A DNA stretch of 64,000 nt, from positions 124,001-188,000 of the forward strand of contig NZ_JBEGII010000001.1 in the NCBI RefSeq assembly GCF_040675875.1, written 5' to 3'. Under the pieces are notes generated by a model. The model was not told where the DNA came from, did not search any database, and saw only the letters and a program-made list of their open reading frames with translations. This document shows, piece by piece, positions 8,891-18,242 of this stretch (its first letter is position 1; the number at the start of each line of letters is the position of its first letter). Source of the DNA: Microbacterium sp. LWO12-1.2. GTDB taxonomy: Bacteria; Actinomycetota; Actinomycetes; Actinomycetales; Microbacteriaceae. The position numbers and the translations under genes were made by a program.

Positions 8891-10459
8891 GTGCTCTCGG
8901 TGACGCCGTCGCTGCTGCCGCGAACCGCTCTGTTCCAGGGCGTGGTCACCGCCGTTGCGTTCGCCGTCGGGTACCTGATCGGTGTCGCGGTGTGGCGTGC
9001 CCTGCGCTCGCTGGTGCACCGCCGGCCCGGCCCCGCCCTGCGCCGTGCGCTGTGGATCGCGTATGCCGCGCTCTGGCTCGCCGCGGTCGCCGCGCTGTCG
9101 GTGCTGGCGCTGTCGTGGCAGAACGAGGTGCGGGCCCTGGTCGAGATGCCACCATTGGGTGGCGCGGACCTCGCCTCCTTCCTGGTCGGTTTCGTGCCGG
9201 TCGCGGTGCTGTCGCTCGCGATCGGCAAAGCGAACCGGCGGCTCTTCCTCGCCCTTCGGCGCAAGAGCGGGACGCCGCTGGCGATACTCGGGACCGTGAC
9301 CGTCGTCGTCGCCGGTACGGCAGGCGTCGCGCTCGCCGCGATGATCGCGGTCGACACCGTCTACGCGGGGCTCAACGCGGCGCCCGAAGCGGATCTCGAG
9401 GAGCCGAGCTCGACGTTCCGTTCGGCCGGTCCGGAGTCGGCGATCGACTGGCAGGACCTCGGGAGGCACGGGGCGGCGTTCGTCGGAGGGGGACCGACAG
9501 CCGAAGACATCGCGGCGCTCACCGATGTGCCTGCGACAGAGCCGATCCGCGTGTACGCCGGACTGGCATCCGCCGACACCGTCGAGGAGCGCGCCCGGCT
9601 GGTCGTCACGGAACTCGAGCGCACCGGTGCCTTCGAGCGTGAAGTGCTCGTGGTCGCGACCACGACCGGATCGGGGTGGCTCGAGGCGCAGACGGTCGAC
9701 TCGATCGAGTACCTGCACGCGGGCGACACGGCCATCGCGGCTCTCCAGTACGCCTACACTCCGAGCTGGGTGTCGTTCCTGTTCGATCCCGACGCTCCGG
9801 TCGAGGCGGCTCGTGTGCTGTTCGACGCGGTGGAGGAACGATGGCTGCAGCTGCCGGCCGACGATAGACCCCAGCTGATCAGCTACGGACTCAGCCTCGG
9901 GGCGCATGGCAGCCAAGCGGTGTTCGACGACGTCGACGCGGTGCGCGAGCGGACGGATGGCGCGATGTTCGTGGGGAGTCCGGCAGGATCGACGCTGTGG
10001 CGGTCGCTGCAGGACGCACGGGACCCCGGGAGTCCGGTGTGGAGGCCCGTGCTCGACGAGGGGCGTGAGGTGCGCTGGATGTCGCGCGACGGCGATCAGC
10101 GCCTGCTCGATGGGCCGTGGGGGCAGCCGCGCGTGCTGTACCTGCAGCATGCGACGGACCCGGTGACGTGGCTGTCGCCGGAGCTGCTGTGGAGTGCCCC
10201 CGAGTGGTTGGACCAGGAGCAGCGTGGCGATGACGTCAGCCCGTCGATGCGGTGGATCCCGGTGGTCACGGCCGTGCAGGTGGGCATCGACATGCTCGGC
10301 GGAGAGGCCGTGCCCGCGCGTCACGGACACAACTTCGGCGACGTCGTCACCTCGGGGTGGCGCGAGGTCACCGGTGATGCCGGGCTCGACGAGGGGGCGA
10401 TCGACGCCATCCGTACCGAGATCGAAAGCTACGCGCCGATTCAGCCGTTCCAGGAGTGA
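8891..10459 (+). CDS. Alpha/beta-hydrolase family membrane protein (Abhydrolase_9 type)
   Basis: At least 522 residues: an N-terminal half with four or more membrane segments and TPSLLPR, typical of this actinobacterial family, and a C-terminal hydrolase-like domain with ISYGLSLGAHGSQ as the nucleophile-elbow region. The GTG at 8891 falls inside the first membrane segment, so the true start is probably upstream. The frame is open back past 8768 but has no ATG, GTG or TTG there. CTG at 8813, or ATT at 8768 overlapping the previous stop, are candidates. Substrate unknown; lipid or cell-envelope hydrolysis is plausible. Confidence 0.75.
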   Translation: MLSVTPSLLPRTALFQGVVTAVAFAVGYLIGVAVWRALRSLVHRRPGPALRRALWIAYAALWLAAVAALSVLALSWQNEVRALVEMPPLGGADLASFLVGFVPVAVLSLAIGKANRRLFLALRRKSGTPLAILGTVTVVVAGTAGVALAAMIAVDTVYAGLNAAPEADLEEPSSTFRSAGPESAIDWQDLGRHGAAFVGGGPTAEDIAALTDVPATEPIRVYAGLASADTVEERARLVVTELERTGAFEREVLVVATTTGSGWLEAQTVDSIEYLHAGDTAIAALQYAYTPSWVSFLFDPDAPVEAARVLFDAVEERWLQLPADDRPQLISYGLSLGAHGSQAVFDDVDAVRERTDGAMFVGSPAGSTLWRSLQDARDPGSPVWRPVLDEGREVRWMSRDGDQRLLDGPWGQPRVLYLQHATDPVTWLSPELLWSAPEWLDQEQRGDDVSPSMRWIPVVTAVQVGIDMLGGEAVPARHGHNFGDVVTSGWREVTGDAGLDEGAIDAIRTEIESYAPIQPFQE

Positions 10460-10473
10460 GGGACAGCTGACGG

Positions 10474-11067
10474 CTAGGGGCGGCCGAGGGGGATGACCTC
10501 TGCATGCTCGATGCCGTCCTGGTACCAGACGAGTTCGGCTTCGGTGATGATCTCGGTCGGCAGCGCAGGGAGGGGGCGGCGCGCGGCGCGGTCGAGTTCG
10601 TCCCAGGCATTCGCATCGAGGGTCTTGCCGTAGACGACCGAGAGGTGAAAGGTCCAGTCCTCCAGATCGAGCTCGCCGAGTCGCAGGAAGTCCGTGTGGA
10701 CGAGAAGATCGGTCAGCGCCGCGTACGCGGAGACGAGTGTGTCGGTGCGAGCGAGGCGCAGGATCACGATCTGCCAGGGACCGGCGAACGTGTCCACCGC
10801 GTCGGCGGACACGGTGATCGGATGCTGTCGCTCCGCCCATGTCCGGATGACCGCGGTCAGCTCCTCCAGACGGCCCGACTCTGCGAATCCGCGCAGGGTG
10901 ACGTGCCCGGTGTGCGGGAAGGTGACGGAGGTGTCCAGCGCCGCGAGGGTCTCCCGCTGGAGCGCCTGGTACTCCGCGGCGACCGCGCCGGTCGGGCGCA
11001 GCACGAGGTACTGCTGTCCTTCCAGCGAGGTGAGCTGGGCGGGTGAGGCCATGAACGGTCGACGCAT
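10474..11067 (-). CDS. 2'-5' RNA ligase family / 2H phosphoesterase
   Basis: A 197-residue protein with the two HxT/S motifs that define 2H phosphoesterases: H55-V-T57 and H141-L-S143, separated by about 85 residues as usual. Bacterial members act on 2'-5' linked or cyclic phosphates in RNA or nucleotides; the in vivo substrate is usually unknown. The ATG at 11067 has TACGCT six bases upstream and no ribosome-binding site, consistent with a leaderless message. A second ATG at 11052 is possible but lacks such a hexamer. Confidence 0.85.
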   Translation of the reverse strand: MRRPFMASPAQLTSLEGQQYLVLRPTGAVAAEYQALQRETLAALDTSVTFPHTGHVTLRGFAESGRLEELTAVIRTWAERQHPITVSADAVDTFAGPWQIVILRLARTDTLVSAYAALTDLLVHTDFLRLGELDLEDWTFHLSVVYGKTLDANAWDELDRAARRPLPALPTEIITEAELVWYQDGIEHAEVIPLGRP

Positions 11068-11103
11068 GAGTCGAGCGTACGGTGCGTCCCCGGCGGCGTG
11101 CGT

Positions 11104-11181
11104 AACTTCGGACCGGAGACGGGACACGCCGCCCGCCCGCCGGGGCTGGCGGGCGGCGTGTCGGCGGTGATCTCCGAAGTT
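11104..11181 (-). terminator. Nested hairpin after YhgE/Pip gene
   Basis: The core stem has 14-base arms (11124-11137 and 11148-11161) around a ten-base loop. Outer arms AACTTCGGA and TCCGAAGTT enclose it. It lies just past the stop codon of the minus-strand Pip gene, where a terminator is expected. Confidence 0.7.
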
Positions 11182-11201
11182 GTGCACGCGGCGCGAGCGG
11201 A

Positions 11202-13166
11202 TCAGGCCGTCGCCAGCACCGCCTTGGTGGAGGTGGTGCGACGCACGGCGACCACGAGTGTCGTGGCGACCAGCGAGAGCACGCCCCAGACGACCAGCGC
11301 GGCGACCGCGCTGCCGCTTCCCGCGATGAGCCCGGCGAACGCGGGTGCCGTGGGCAGCGCGGCACCGAGTCCGGCGAGCCACCCTGGCACGGTCGAGATC
11401 AGTCCGGTCGCGACCGCCAGCACTCCGACGAGGGCGCTGATCCAGCGGCCGATCCCGCCGAACAGGGCGACCAGGGCCTGGTTCACGGCGGCGAATGCGA
11501 TTCCGGCGACGACCGCAGTGCCGGCGAACGCCCACCAGGCGGCCGCATCGTACGCGGCCACGAACTGCACGATGAGCGCGACCAGGAGTCCCTGACCGGC
11601 CCCGATCAGTGCGGCGGGGGCGAATGCGCGCAGGGCGAGCGAGGCCGAGGAGCGGCGCGACGTGAGGGTGCGTGCCGTGTGGGCGCGCATCACGATGAAC
11701 GAGGCCAGGCCCCCGAACCACAGCACCACGGCGGCGAGCAGCGGAATGGCGGTCGGCCCGAAGATCGTGTTCATCGAGGAGTTCGTCGTCACCGGGTCGG
11801 CGATCACCGAGGCGAGCGAGGTCGACTCGGAGTCGCTGAACGAGGGGAGGGACTCGGATGCCGTGCGCAGGCCACCGGCGAGGTCGCCGGTGCCTGTGGC
11901 GAGGGTGTCGAGTCCGGTCGCGAGCTCGGTCGTGCCGTCCGCGAGGGCGGTCGCCCCGTCGGCGAGCTGCGTCGCGCCGCTGGAGAGCGCACGCGCGCCG
12001 GCCGCGGACTGATCGATGCCCTGGCTCGCGAGCTGGTTCAGGCCGCCGGCGAGCTGGGTGGCTCCGGCGCCTGCCTGGCTGAGCTGGCCGGAGAGCTCCG
12101 CGGTGGCTGCCGCGTCGAACTGCTTCAGACCGGCGGCGGTGCCTGCGGCGGCTCCCGCTGCCTGCGCAGCCGGAAGCTTGAGCCCCTTGGCCGTGGCAGC
12201 GGCGGCTTCCAGGTCGGTGCAGAGTGCGGGTGTGACGGCGGAATCGCAGTCGGCGACGAGCTCGTCCAGCTGGGTCGACAGCCCGGATACGCCTTGCTGC
12301 ACACCTGCCGTCAGCTGGGTTGTGCCGTTCGCCCCGGCGTACAGCTCATCCGGAACCAGTCCGTTCTGCTGCAGGGTCGCCCCGCCCTGGGTGAGCCCCG
12401 CACCGATCGTCCCCGCGCCCTGTGCGGCATCACGGGTGTTCGACGAGATCGTGTCGAGTCCGGCGGCCAGCGACGACGCCCCGGAGCCGAGCTCGCTCGC
12501 GCCCGACGCCAGCTTGGTGGCGCCGTCGGGGATCTCGGCCGCACCGTCGGCGGCATCCCGCGCACCGCCGGCGAGCTTCACGGCACCGTCCGCCGCGTCT
12601 CCGATCTGGTCGCCGATCGTGGTGAAGCCGACCAACACGTTCTCCATGGTCGCCTCCGACAGCATGGTGCCGAGAGTGGAGGCGGCGACGGTCGCGATCT
12701 GACCGGTGATGAGGTCGTCGGCGACGAGGCCGTCGTCGGGAGTCGTGACCTTGATGGTCGCCTGCTCGGCCTTCCCGCCTCCGTCGGCGATGGCCTGGCC
12801 GGCGGAGGTCGCCGCGGCGGAGAACTCCTCCGGGATCGTGATGACGGCCTGGTACGAGCCGTCGGCCAGTCCGTCGGCCGCATCCTCCTCGTTCGAGATC
12901 ACCCAGGTGAGGTTCGAGTCGAGATCGTCGGAGCCCTCCACGAGTCCGGACGCGAGCTGGCGCCCGAGCGGGGTGACCTGACCGTCGATGGTCACCGGAT
13001 CGTCGAGGTTGACGATCGCGGCGGTCATCGAGTCCAGACGCTCGGTCGGGTTCTGCAGCGCAGCGACGAGGATGCCGCCGACGGCAGCCGGGAGCAGCAG
13101 CACACCGAGGATGGTGAGCCAGGTGATCGGCTTGCGGGAGCGGGCGCGCTCGATGGAGAGGGTCAT
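11202..13166 (-). CDS. YhgE/Pip-family membrane protein
   Basis: A 654-residue protein with an N-terminal membrane segment (TWLTILGVLLLPAAVGG), a long extracytoplasmic region and five or six C-terminal membrane segments. The middle (about residues 190-430) has many heptad-like L-A-G/L-A-S-G-A repeats typical of YhgE/Pip proteins. Relatives include phage infection protein and the EsaA family. The start overlaps the MMPL stop codon as ATGA, so the two are translationally coupled and probably form an export module. Possible substrates are lipids or surface polymers; this is inference. Confidence 0.87.
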   Translation of the reverse strand: MTLSIERARSRKPITWLTILGVLLLPAAVGGILVAALQNPTERLDSMTAAIVNLDDPVTIDGQVTPLGRQLASGLVEGSDDLDSNLTWVISNEEDAADGLADGSYQAVITIPEEFSAAATSAGQAIADGGGKAEQATIKVTTPDDGLVADDLITGQIATVAASTLGTMLSEATMENVLVGFTTIGDQIGDAADGAVKLAGGARDAADGAAEIPDGATKLASGASELGSGASSLAAGLDTISSNTRDAAQGAGTIGAGLTQGGATLQQNGLVPDELYAGANGTTQLTAGVQQGVSGLSTQLDELVADCDSAVTPALCTDLEAAAATAKGLKLPAAQAAGAAAGTAAGLKQFDAAATAELSGQLSQAGAGATQLAGGLNQLASQGIDQSAAGARALSSGATQLADGATALADGTTELATGLDTLATGTGDLAGGLRTASESLPSFSDSESTSLASVIADPVTTNSSMNTIFGPTAIPLLAAVVLWFGGLASFIVMRAHTARTLTSRRSSASLALRAFAPAALIGAGQGLLVALIVQFVAAYDAAAWWAFAGTAVVAGIAFAAVNQALVALFGGIGRWISALVGVLAVATGLISTVPGWLAGLGAALPTAPAFAGLIAGSGSAVAALVVWGVLSLVATTLVVAVRRTTSTKAVLATA

Positions 13167-15967
13167 GCGGTCACCTCGGTGGATTCTTCAGCTGCCCGGC
13201 GGGGCATCCGTGTGTCGATGATGTCGGCGGTCGGCCAGCCGGCCTCCGCGAGGATGGTGCGCGCGATTCCGGCATCGGATGCGGTGGCGAACACGGCGAG
13301 CGGACGAGCGGCTGCGGCATCCCGGAGCATCGCGGTGGCCTGATCCCGCTGGCCTCCGGCGAGACGGTCGATGCCGTCCACCACCACCAGCTCGGAGGTG
13401 CCGCGCAATGCCTCGGCGAGGTCGAGCAGAGCGGCGTCCGCATCGTCGACGAGCACGCAGCCGACATGGGCCCTGACCCAGGCTGCGCGGCCGGGGAGCA
13501 GATGTCCCACGACGCGGAGCCGACCGGAGTCGGCCGGCACCCGGCCGGCGATCGCGAGAGCCAGCGCCCGTCGCACGCGGCGGTCGCTTCCCGTGGCGAT
13601 GAGCGCGCCGCCGGACTGCACACGCAGCGAGACGCCATCGAGCAGGGGAGCGTCGGCGCTGAGGGTCAGGTCGTCGGCGGCGACGACGGACTCGTCGCCG
13701 GGCCACGCGGCCAGGTGCCGCTCGCGCTCGACAGCCTCCCCCTCGATGTCGACGCTCGGCAGGATCTTCTCCAGCCAGGCCGGGATCTCCCACGCGCGCT
13801 CGCCGAGGATCGCCATGAGCGCGGGGATCAGCGTCATCCGCACCAGGAAGGCGTCGATCGCGATTCCGGCAGCGAGGCCGAGTGCGATGGGTTTGAGCGA
13901 GGAATCTCCCTCGGGAACGAACGCGACGAACACCGCGAACATGATGAGTCCGGCTGCGGTGACGACCTTCGCCGAGCCCGTGAATCCGCTGCGCACCGTG
14001 CGCAGAGCGGCGGCGCGACGGGTCGCCCGGTCAGGGCTCTTCGAGTCGGGATCGTGCACGAAGTCCTCACGCATGCGGGACACCAGGAACACCTGGTAGT
14101 CCATCGCGAGGCCGAACAGCACGCCCATCAGGATGATCGGCATGAAGCTGATGATGGGGCCGACCTTGGCCACGTGCAGCAGATCGGCGAACCAGCCCCA
14201 CTCGAACACCGCGCCCACGACGCCGAAGGCGGCGACGATCGAGAGCAGGTATCCAGCCGCGGCGGTGATCGGCACCCAGATCGAGCGGAACACGATGGTG
14301 AGCAGGATCAGCGACAGCCCGATCACGAAGATGCCGAACGGCAGCAGCGCGTTGCCGAGCTGGTCGGAGATGTCGATGCCGACGGCCGTGAAGCCGGTGA
14401 CCTTCAGATCGATCCCGAACTCCTCGAGCCACTCGTCGTGGTGGGAGCGCAGCTCGCGCACGAGATCGGCGGTCGCCGGGTCATCCGGCGCGGTCTCCGG
14501 GATGATCTGCACGATGCCGGTGTCGGCGGTCTCGTTCGGAGTCGAGAGAGCGACCTCCTTGACGCCGGGGACCTTGGCCACGGCATCTCCGAGATCCTCC
14601 ATCAGCGTGAGGGGATCGGTGGAGGTGACGATCGTGCCGGTCAGGATCATCGGACCGTTGAACCCGGGTCCGAACTGTTCGCCGACGAGGTCGTAGCTCT
14701 GGCGGGCTTCCGAGTCCTTCGGCAGTACTCCGGCGTTCGGCAGGGCGAGGTTCAGGCTCAGCGCGGGGATCGCCACGATCCCCAGCCCGATGACGACGGC
14801 GAGGGAGGCCAGCACGGGGCGCTTGGTGACGCCGCGGACCCAGCGGTCGCTGCCCTTCGACGGGCTCAGGGACCGATCTGCGTCTTCGGATTCCTCGGAC
14901 TCCTGACCCCGCTCCGACTTCTTCGCCTTCGACGCCTTTTTCGGGCGGCCGACGACCTTGCCCTTCATGAAGCCCAGCAGAGCAGGGGTGAGGGTGACGG
15001 CGATGGCGACGGCGACCGCGACGGCTGCGGACGCCGCGATGCCCATGGTCGTGAGGAACGGGATGCCCGCGAAGCCGAGGCCGATCAGCGCGATGAGCAC
15101 CGTGACGCCGGCGAACACGACCGCGGAGCCGGCTGTGCCGACCGCGCGCGAAGCGGATTCCTCGGGGTCGACGCCTTCTCGGACCTGGTCCTGATGTCGC
15201 GCCATGATGAACAGCGCGTAGTCGATGCCCACGGCGAGCCCCAGCATGAGGGCCAGCAACGGCGTGGTCGACGACACCGTCGCGAATGCGGTGGCCGCGA
15301 AGATGCCGGCCATCGAGATGCCGACGCCGAGGATCGCGGTCAACAGTGGAAGCCCGGCGACCACGAACGAGCGGAAGGTCACGATCAGCACGAGCAGCGC
15401 GATCAGCAGGCCGACCGCCTCGGTGAGGGTCACGCCGGGGATCGAGATCGCGAACAGGTCGCCGCCGAGAGACGTCTGGGACCCGTCCGGCAGCTCGGCC
15501 GAGAGGTCGCTGACGACCGCTCGTAGGGAGTCCTTGGTCGCCTCGGAGACATCGGTCGACTCTCCGTCGAACTGCACCCGCACGATCGCGGCGGTATCGT
15601 CGTCGTTGATCATGCCGCTGACCATCTCATCGTACGGCGATGTGGCGGCGAGGACCTCGTCGAGGTCGCCGAGCTCCGAGACGGCATCCTCGATGTGCTC
15701 GCGGTAGTCGTCATCCGTGATCTTGTCGCCGTCGGCTGCCACCACGATGAACTGCGCATTCGTGCCGCTCACCTGGGGGAATGAGCGGGAGAGCTGCTCG
15801 AGCCCTGCCTGCGATTCGGTTCCGGGGATGGAGAACGAGTTGTCGGTTCCCGCGCCGAGGACGAGAGCTCCCGCTCCCGCGATGCCGAGCGCGAGGAGCC
15901 AGGAGACGAGAACCCGCCACGGGTGCCGGAAGGACCAGCGGCCGAGCGAGGACAGGAATGTGGACAC
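13163..15967 (-). CDS. MMPL-family exporter with degenerate ABC-ATPase-like tail
   Basis: A 934-residue RND-type transporter with two MMPL halves, each with an extracytoplasmic loop and five to six membrane segments. MMPL proteins export lipids, siderophores or drugs. GTG at 15967 is chosen because GGAGG precedes it and the sequence then reads FLSSLGRWSFRHPWRVL. About residues 765-925 resemble an ABC nucleotide-binding domain: LLDGVSLRV, then GSDRRVRRALALAIAGR where a Walker A would lie, and LVVVDGIDRL where Walker B would lie. The GKS/T and catalytic glutamate are missing, so ATP hydrolysis is unlikely. Confidence 0.9.
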   Translation of the reverse strand: MSTFLSSLGRWSFRHPWRVLVSWLLALGIAGAGALVLGAGTDNSFSIPGTESQAGLEQLSRSFPQVSGTNAQFIVVAADGDKITDDDYREHIEDAVSELGDLDEVLAATSPYDEMVSGMINDDDTAAIVRVQFDGESTDVSEATKDSLRAVVSDLSAELPDGSQTSLGGDLFAISIPGVTLTEAVGLLIALLVLIVTFRSFVVAGLPLLTAILGVGISMAGIFAATAFATVSSTTPLLALMLGLAVGIDYALFIMARHQDQVREGVDPEESASRAVGTAGSAVVFAGVTVLIALIGLGFAGIPFLTTMGIAASAAVAVAVAIAVTLTPALLGFMKGKVVGRPKKASKAKKSERGQESEESEDADRSLSPSKGSDRWVRGVTKRPVLASLAVVIGLGIVAIPALSLNLALPNAGVLPKDSEARQSYDLVGEQFGPGFNGPMILTGTIVTSTDPLTLMEDLGDAVAKVPGVKEVALSTPNETADTGIVQIIPETAPDDPATADLVRELRSHHDEWLEEFGIDLKVTGFTAVGIDISDQLGNALLPFGIFVIGLSLILLTIVFRSIWVPITAAAGYLLSIVAAFGVVGAVFEWGWFADLLHVAKVGPIISFMPIILMGVLFGLAMDYQVFLVSRMREDFVHDPDSKSPDRATRRAAALRTVRSGFTGSAKVVTAAGLIMFAVFVAFVPEGDSSLKPIALGLAAGIAIDAFLVRMTLIPALMAILGERAWEIPAWLEKILPSVDIEGEAVERERHLAAWPGDESVVAADDLTLSADAPLLDGVSLRVQSGGALIATGSDRRVRRALALAIAGRVPADSGRLRVVGHLLPGRAAWVRAHVGCVLVDDADAALLDLAEALRGTSELVVVDGIDRLAGGQRDQATAMLRDAAAARPLAVFATASDAGIARTILAEAGWPTADIIDTRMPRRAAEESTEVTA

Positions 15968-15992
15968 GCGTTCCTCCGAGGGATGCCAAGTA

Positions 15993-16024
15993 GATACACA
16001 GGTGTATCCAATACATAGATGTAT
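15993..16024. promoter_or_regulatory. Two tandem palindromes, probable TetR operator
   Basis: GATACAC-AG-GTGTATC (15993-16008) is followed by ATACAT-AG-ATGTAT (16011-16024). Both are perfect, share the pattern ATACA-C/T-AG and have centres 17 bases apart. They lie between the divergent MMPL and TetR genes, so the regulator probably represses both. Confidence 0.8.
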
Positions 16025-16098
16025 CGTAAGGTGACCCGCGCGGTGGAATCTGTGTGCGGGGTGTGAATCATGCGAGAGTGAAGGGCCAGGAGGTTTCG

Positions 16099-16722
16099 AT
16101 GACGACACCCGCAACCCGCAGCCGAGAGAACACGCGCGCGCGGCTGCTCGAAGCGGCCGCACAGGTCTTCGCCGAGGTCGGCCTCGACGGCGCATCGGTC
16201 GAAGCCGTCTGCGAGCGAGCCGGGTTCACGCGCGGCGCCTTCTACTCGAATTTCGAGTCCAAGGACGAGTTGTTCCTGACCCTCACCGCGAGCGTCGCCG
16301 ATGTGCGTGTGAGCGCGGTGCGCACGCGCGTGGAGGAGATGACCGCCGAGGGGGCACTGGCGGAGGGCTGCGATCCGATCGAACTCGTGCAGCGGGTCAT
16401 GGAGCTCGGCGGCGACGACCGTCTCGGGGTCATGCTGATGAGTGAGATCCGCATCCGCGCCCTGCGTGACGCGGATTTCGGTGCCGCCTATCTCGCGCAG
16501 GAGAACGAGATGGTCGCGAGCGTCGCTCAGATCGTCGACGACATCGTGGTGGCCGGAGCTCTGCGGCTGCGCCTCCCGGCCGACGCAGCGGCCCGCATGC
16601 TCATGATCCTCTGGGAGGGCATGACCGTGCGCGGAGCGATGGCCGGCCAGGACGACGAGCGGCTTCGCCACTTTGGCAGCGAGGAGCTCGCGCGTCTCGT
16701 GGATCTGCTCATCGAGCCCTAG
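16099..16722 (+). CDS. TetR/AcrR-family transcriptional regulator
   Basis: A 207-residue repressor-type protein. The N-terminal helix-turn-helix (about residues 10-55) includes RARLLEAAAQVFAEVGLDGA and GFTRGAFYSNFESKDELF, both typical of TetR proteins. The C-terminal half is a helical ligand-binding domain. ATG at 16099 is chosen because AGGAGG lies eight bases upstream; an upstream ATG at 16054 lacks a site. Divergent orientation, with twin palindromes in between, indicates control of the MMPL-Pip operon and of itself, relieved by a substrate of the exporter. Confidence 0.92.
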   Translation: MTTPATRSRENTRARLLEAAAQVFAEVGLDGASVEAVCERAGFTRGAFYSNFESKDELFLTLTASVADVRVSAVRTRVEEMTAEGALAEGCDPIELVQRVMELGGDDRLGVMLMSEIRIRALRDADFGAAYLAQENEMVASVAQIVDDIVVAGALRLRLPADAAARMLMILWEGMTVRGAMAGQDDERLRHFGSEELARLVDLLIEP

Positions 16723-16755
16723 GCGTATCGAGCGGTAGCGAAGCGGCGGATCAGC

Positions 16756-18165
16756 TCAGCGGTCGACGGCCTGCGGATCCGGTCGGGAGGGCAAGAGCGA
16801 CAGCAGTACGGCGACCCCGAGCATCGCGGTCGTCGCGAGGAATGTCGTGCGCAGGGCGGCCATGAGGGCATCCGCTGACGCGGTGTCGATCTCGGTGGCC
16901 CCCGCCGTCGAGGCGAAGAGCGCGGCCAGAACCGAGGCGCCGGTGACAAGCCCGAGGTTGCGCGAGAGTCCGAGCAGTCCCGATGTCACCCCGCGACGCT
17001 CGGGCGGAGTCGCGCCGAGCACGCCGGTGTTGTTGGCCGCGAGGAAGAGCTGGTATCCCGGGGCCAGCAGCACGGTTCCGGTGATGTAGCCGGGGAGCCC
17101 CCACACGGTGGGCAGCAGCGCGAGTGCGAGGGAGCCGGCGATCATCGCCGTGAGTCCGACCGCGGTCATGCCGCGGGCGCCGAATCGGTCGACGGCTCGT
17201 CCGGCCAGTACCCCGCTCAGGATCGAGGCCACGGGGCCCGCCGCCATGGTCGCGCCGATCGCGGCCGGGGGCAGGTGCAGCGCCCCGGCGAGGAAGAACG
17301 GGCCGACGACCAGGGTGCTCATCATGACGGTGCCCACGATCAGGTTGAGGACCGCTCCGAGGGAGACGGCGCGCACCTTGAGCAGGGAGAGCGGCAGGAT
17401 CGGGTGCGACGCGCGACTCTCCCGGACGGCGAAGAGTGCGACCATCGCTGTGGCACCGGCGAGCAGGAGAGCGGAAGGCCAGGAGTCGGCGGTTCCCGGA
17501 TCGGTCACCCCGAGCGTGTACAGCGCGACGGCGGCGGTGAGCAGCAGGACTCCCGCGACGTCGAACCGGCCCCTGGGGTGTGCGGCGCGCGGGGGCTCTC
17601 CCTCCGACCGGCCGATCAAGAGCGCGGCGAGCAGTCCGAGCGGGGCCATGACGGCGAAGATCGCCGGCCACCCTGCAACGGTGATCAGAAGACCGCCGAG
17701 CGCGGGGCCGGAGGCGGTGCCGACCGCGGCGGTCGTGCCGAGCAGCCCCATGATCGCGCCGAGGCGCTCAGGGGGCACCGTGTCGCGAGCGCGCGCGAGT
17801 GGCAGGGCCATCATCACGGCGGCGCCGATGCCCTGCAGTGCCCTGGCGGCGACCAGCATCCCCAGCGTCGGGGCGATCGCGCACAGGACGGCGGCGGCGC
17901 TGAACACCGCGATCCCCCCGAGCAGGACTGTCCGACGTCCGAGCAGGTCGCCGAGATGTCCGACCGTGAGGCTCGTCGCCGTCATCGCCAGCAGATAGGC
18001 CAGGGCGACCCACTGCGTCTGGGCGAACGTGCCTCCCAGGTCGACCGCGATCGTCGGCAGCGCGACGTTCGCCGCACTGGTTCCCAGTGAGGCGACCAGG
18101 ACGCTGAGGGCGAGTGCGCCGACTCCTGTGCGCACGAGGGAAGGGCTGGGCGGGGCTTCGGTCAT
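16756..18165 (-). CDS. MFS transporter, DHA2/EmrB-like
   Basis: A 469-residue drug:H+ antiporter-type protein with about 14 membrane segments. Motif A appears as GHLGDLLGRRTVLLGG, and the early segment LGTSAANVALPTIAVDL is typical of the DHA2 family. The ATG at 18165 gives the standard N-terminus (MTEAPPSPSLVRTG), with GAGG upstream. The end is convergent with the TetR gene (33 bases apart). It is divergent from the XRE-cupin regulator, which probably controls it through the palindrome between them. Substrate unknown. Confidence 0.9.
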   Translation of the reverse strand: MTEAPPSPSLVRTGVGALALSVLVASLGTSAANVALPTIAVDLGGTFAQTQWVALAYLLAMTATSLTVGHLGDLLGRRTVLLGGIAVFSAAAVLCAIAPTLGMLVAARALQGIGAAVMMALPLARARDTVPPERLGAIMGLLGTTAAVGTASGPALGGLLITVAGWPAIFAVMAPLGLLAALLIGRSEGEPPRAAHPRGRFDVAGVLLLTAAVALYTLGVTDPGTADSWPSALLLAGATAMVALFAVRESRASHPILPLSLLKVRAVSLGAVLNLIVGTVMMSTLVVGPFFLAGALHLPPAAIGATMAAGPVASILSGVLAGRAVDRFGARGMTAVGLTAMIAGSLALALLPTVWGLPGYITGTVLLAPGYQLFLAANNTGVLGATPPERRGVTSGLLGLSRNLGLVTGASVLAALFASTAGATEIDTASADALMAALRTTFLATTAMLGVAVLLSLLPSRPDPQAVDR

Positions 18166-18193
18166 GCTCAGAGCCTCGTCGCGCCGGTGCTCA

Positions 18194-18215
18194 TTCGGCA
18201 ACTCATGTTGCCGAA
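18194..18215. promoter_or_regulatory. Perfect 22-base palindrome, probable XRE-cupin operator
   Basis: Arms TTCGGCAAC and GTTGCCGAA are separated by TCAT, with no mismatch. It lies between the MFS start (18165) and the regulator start (18243), placed to control both. TTGCCG recurs at 18236-18241, just before the regulator start. Confidence 0.8.
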
Positions 18216-18242
18216 ACCGGGATGATGTGCTGGAGTTGCCGC

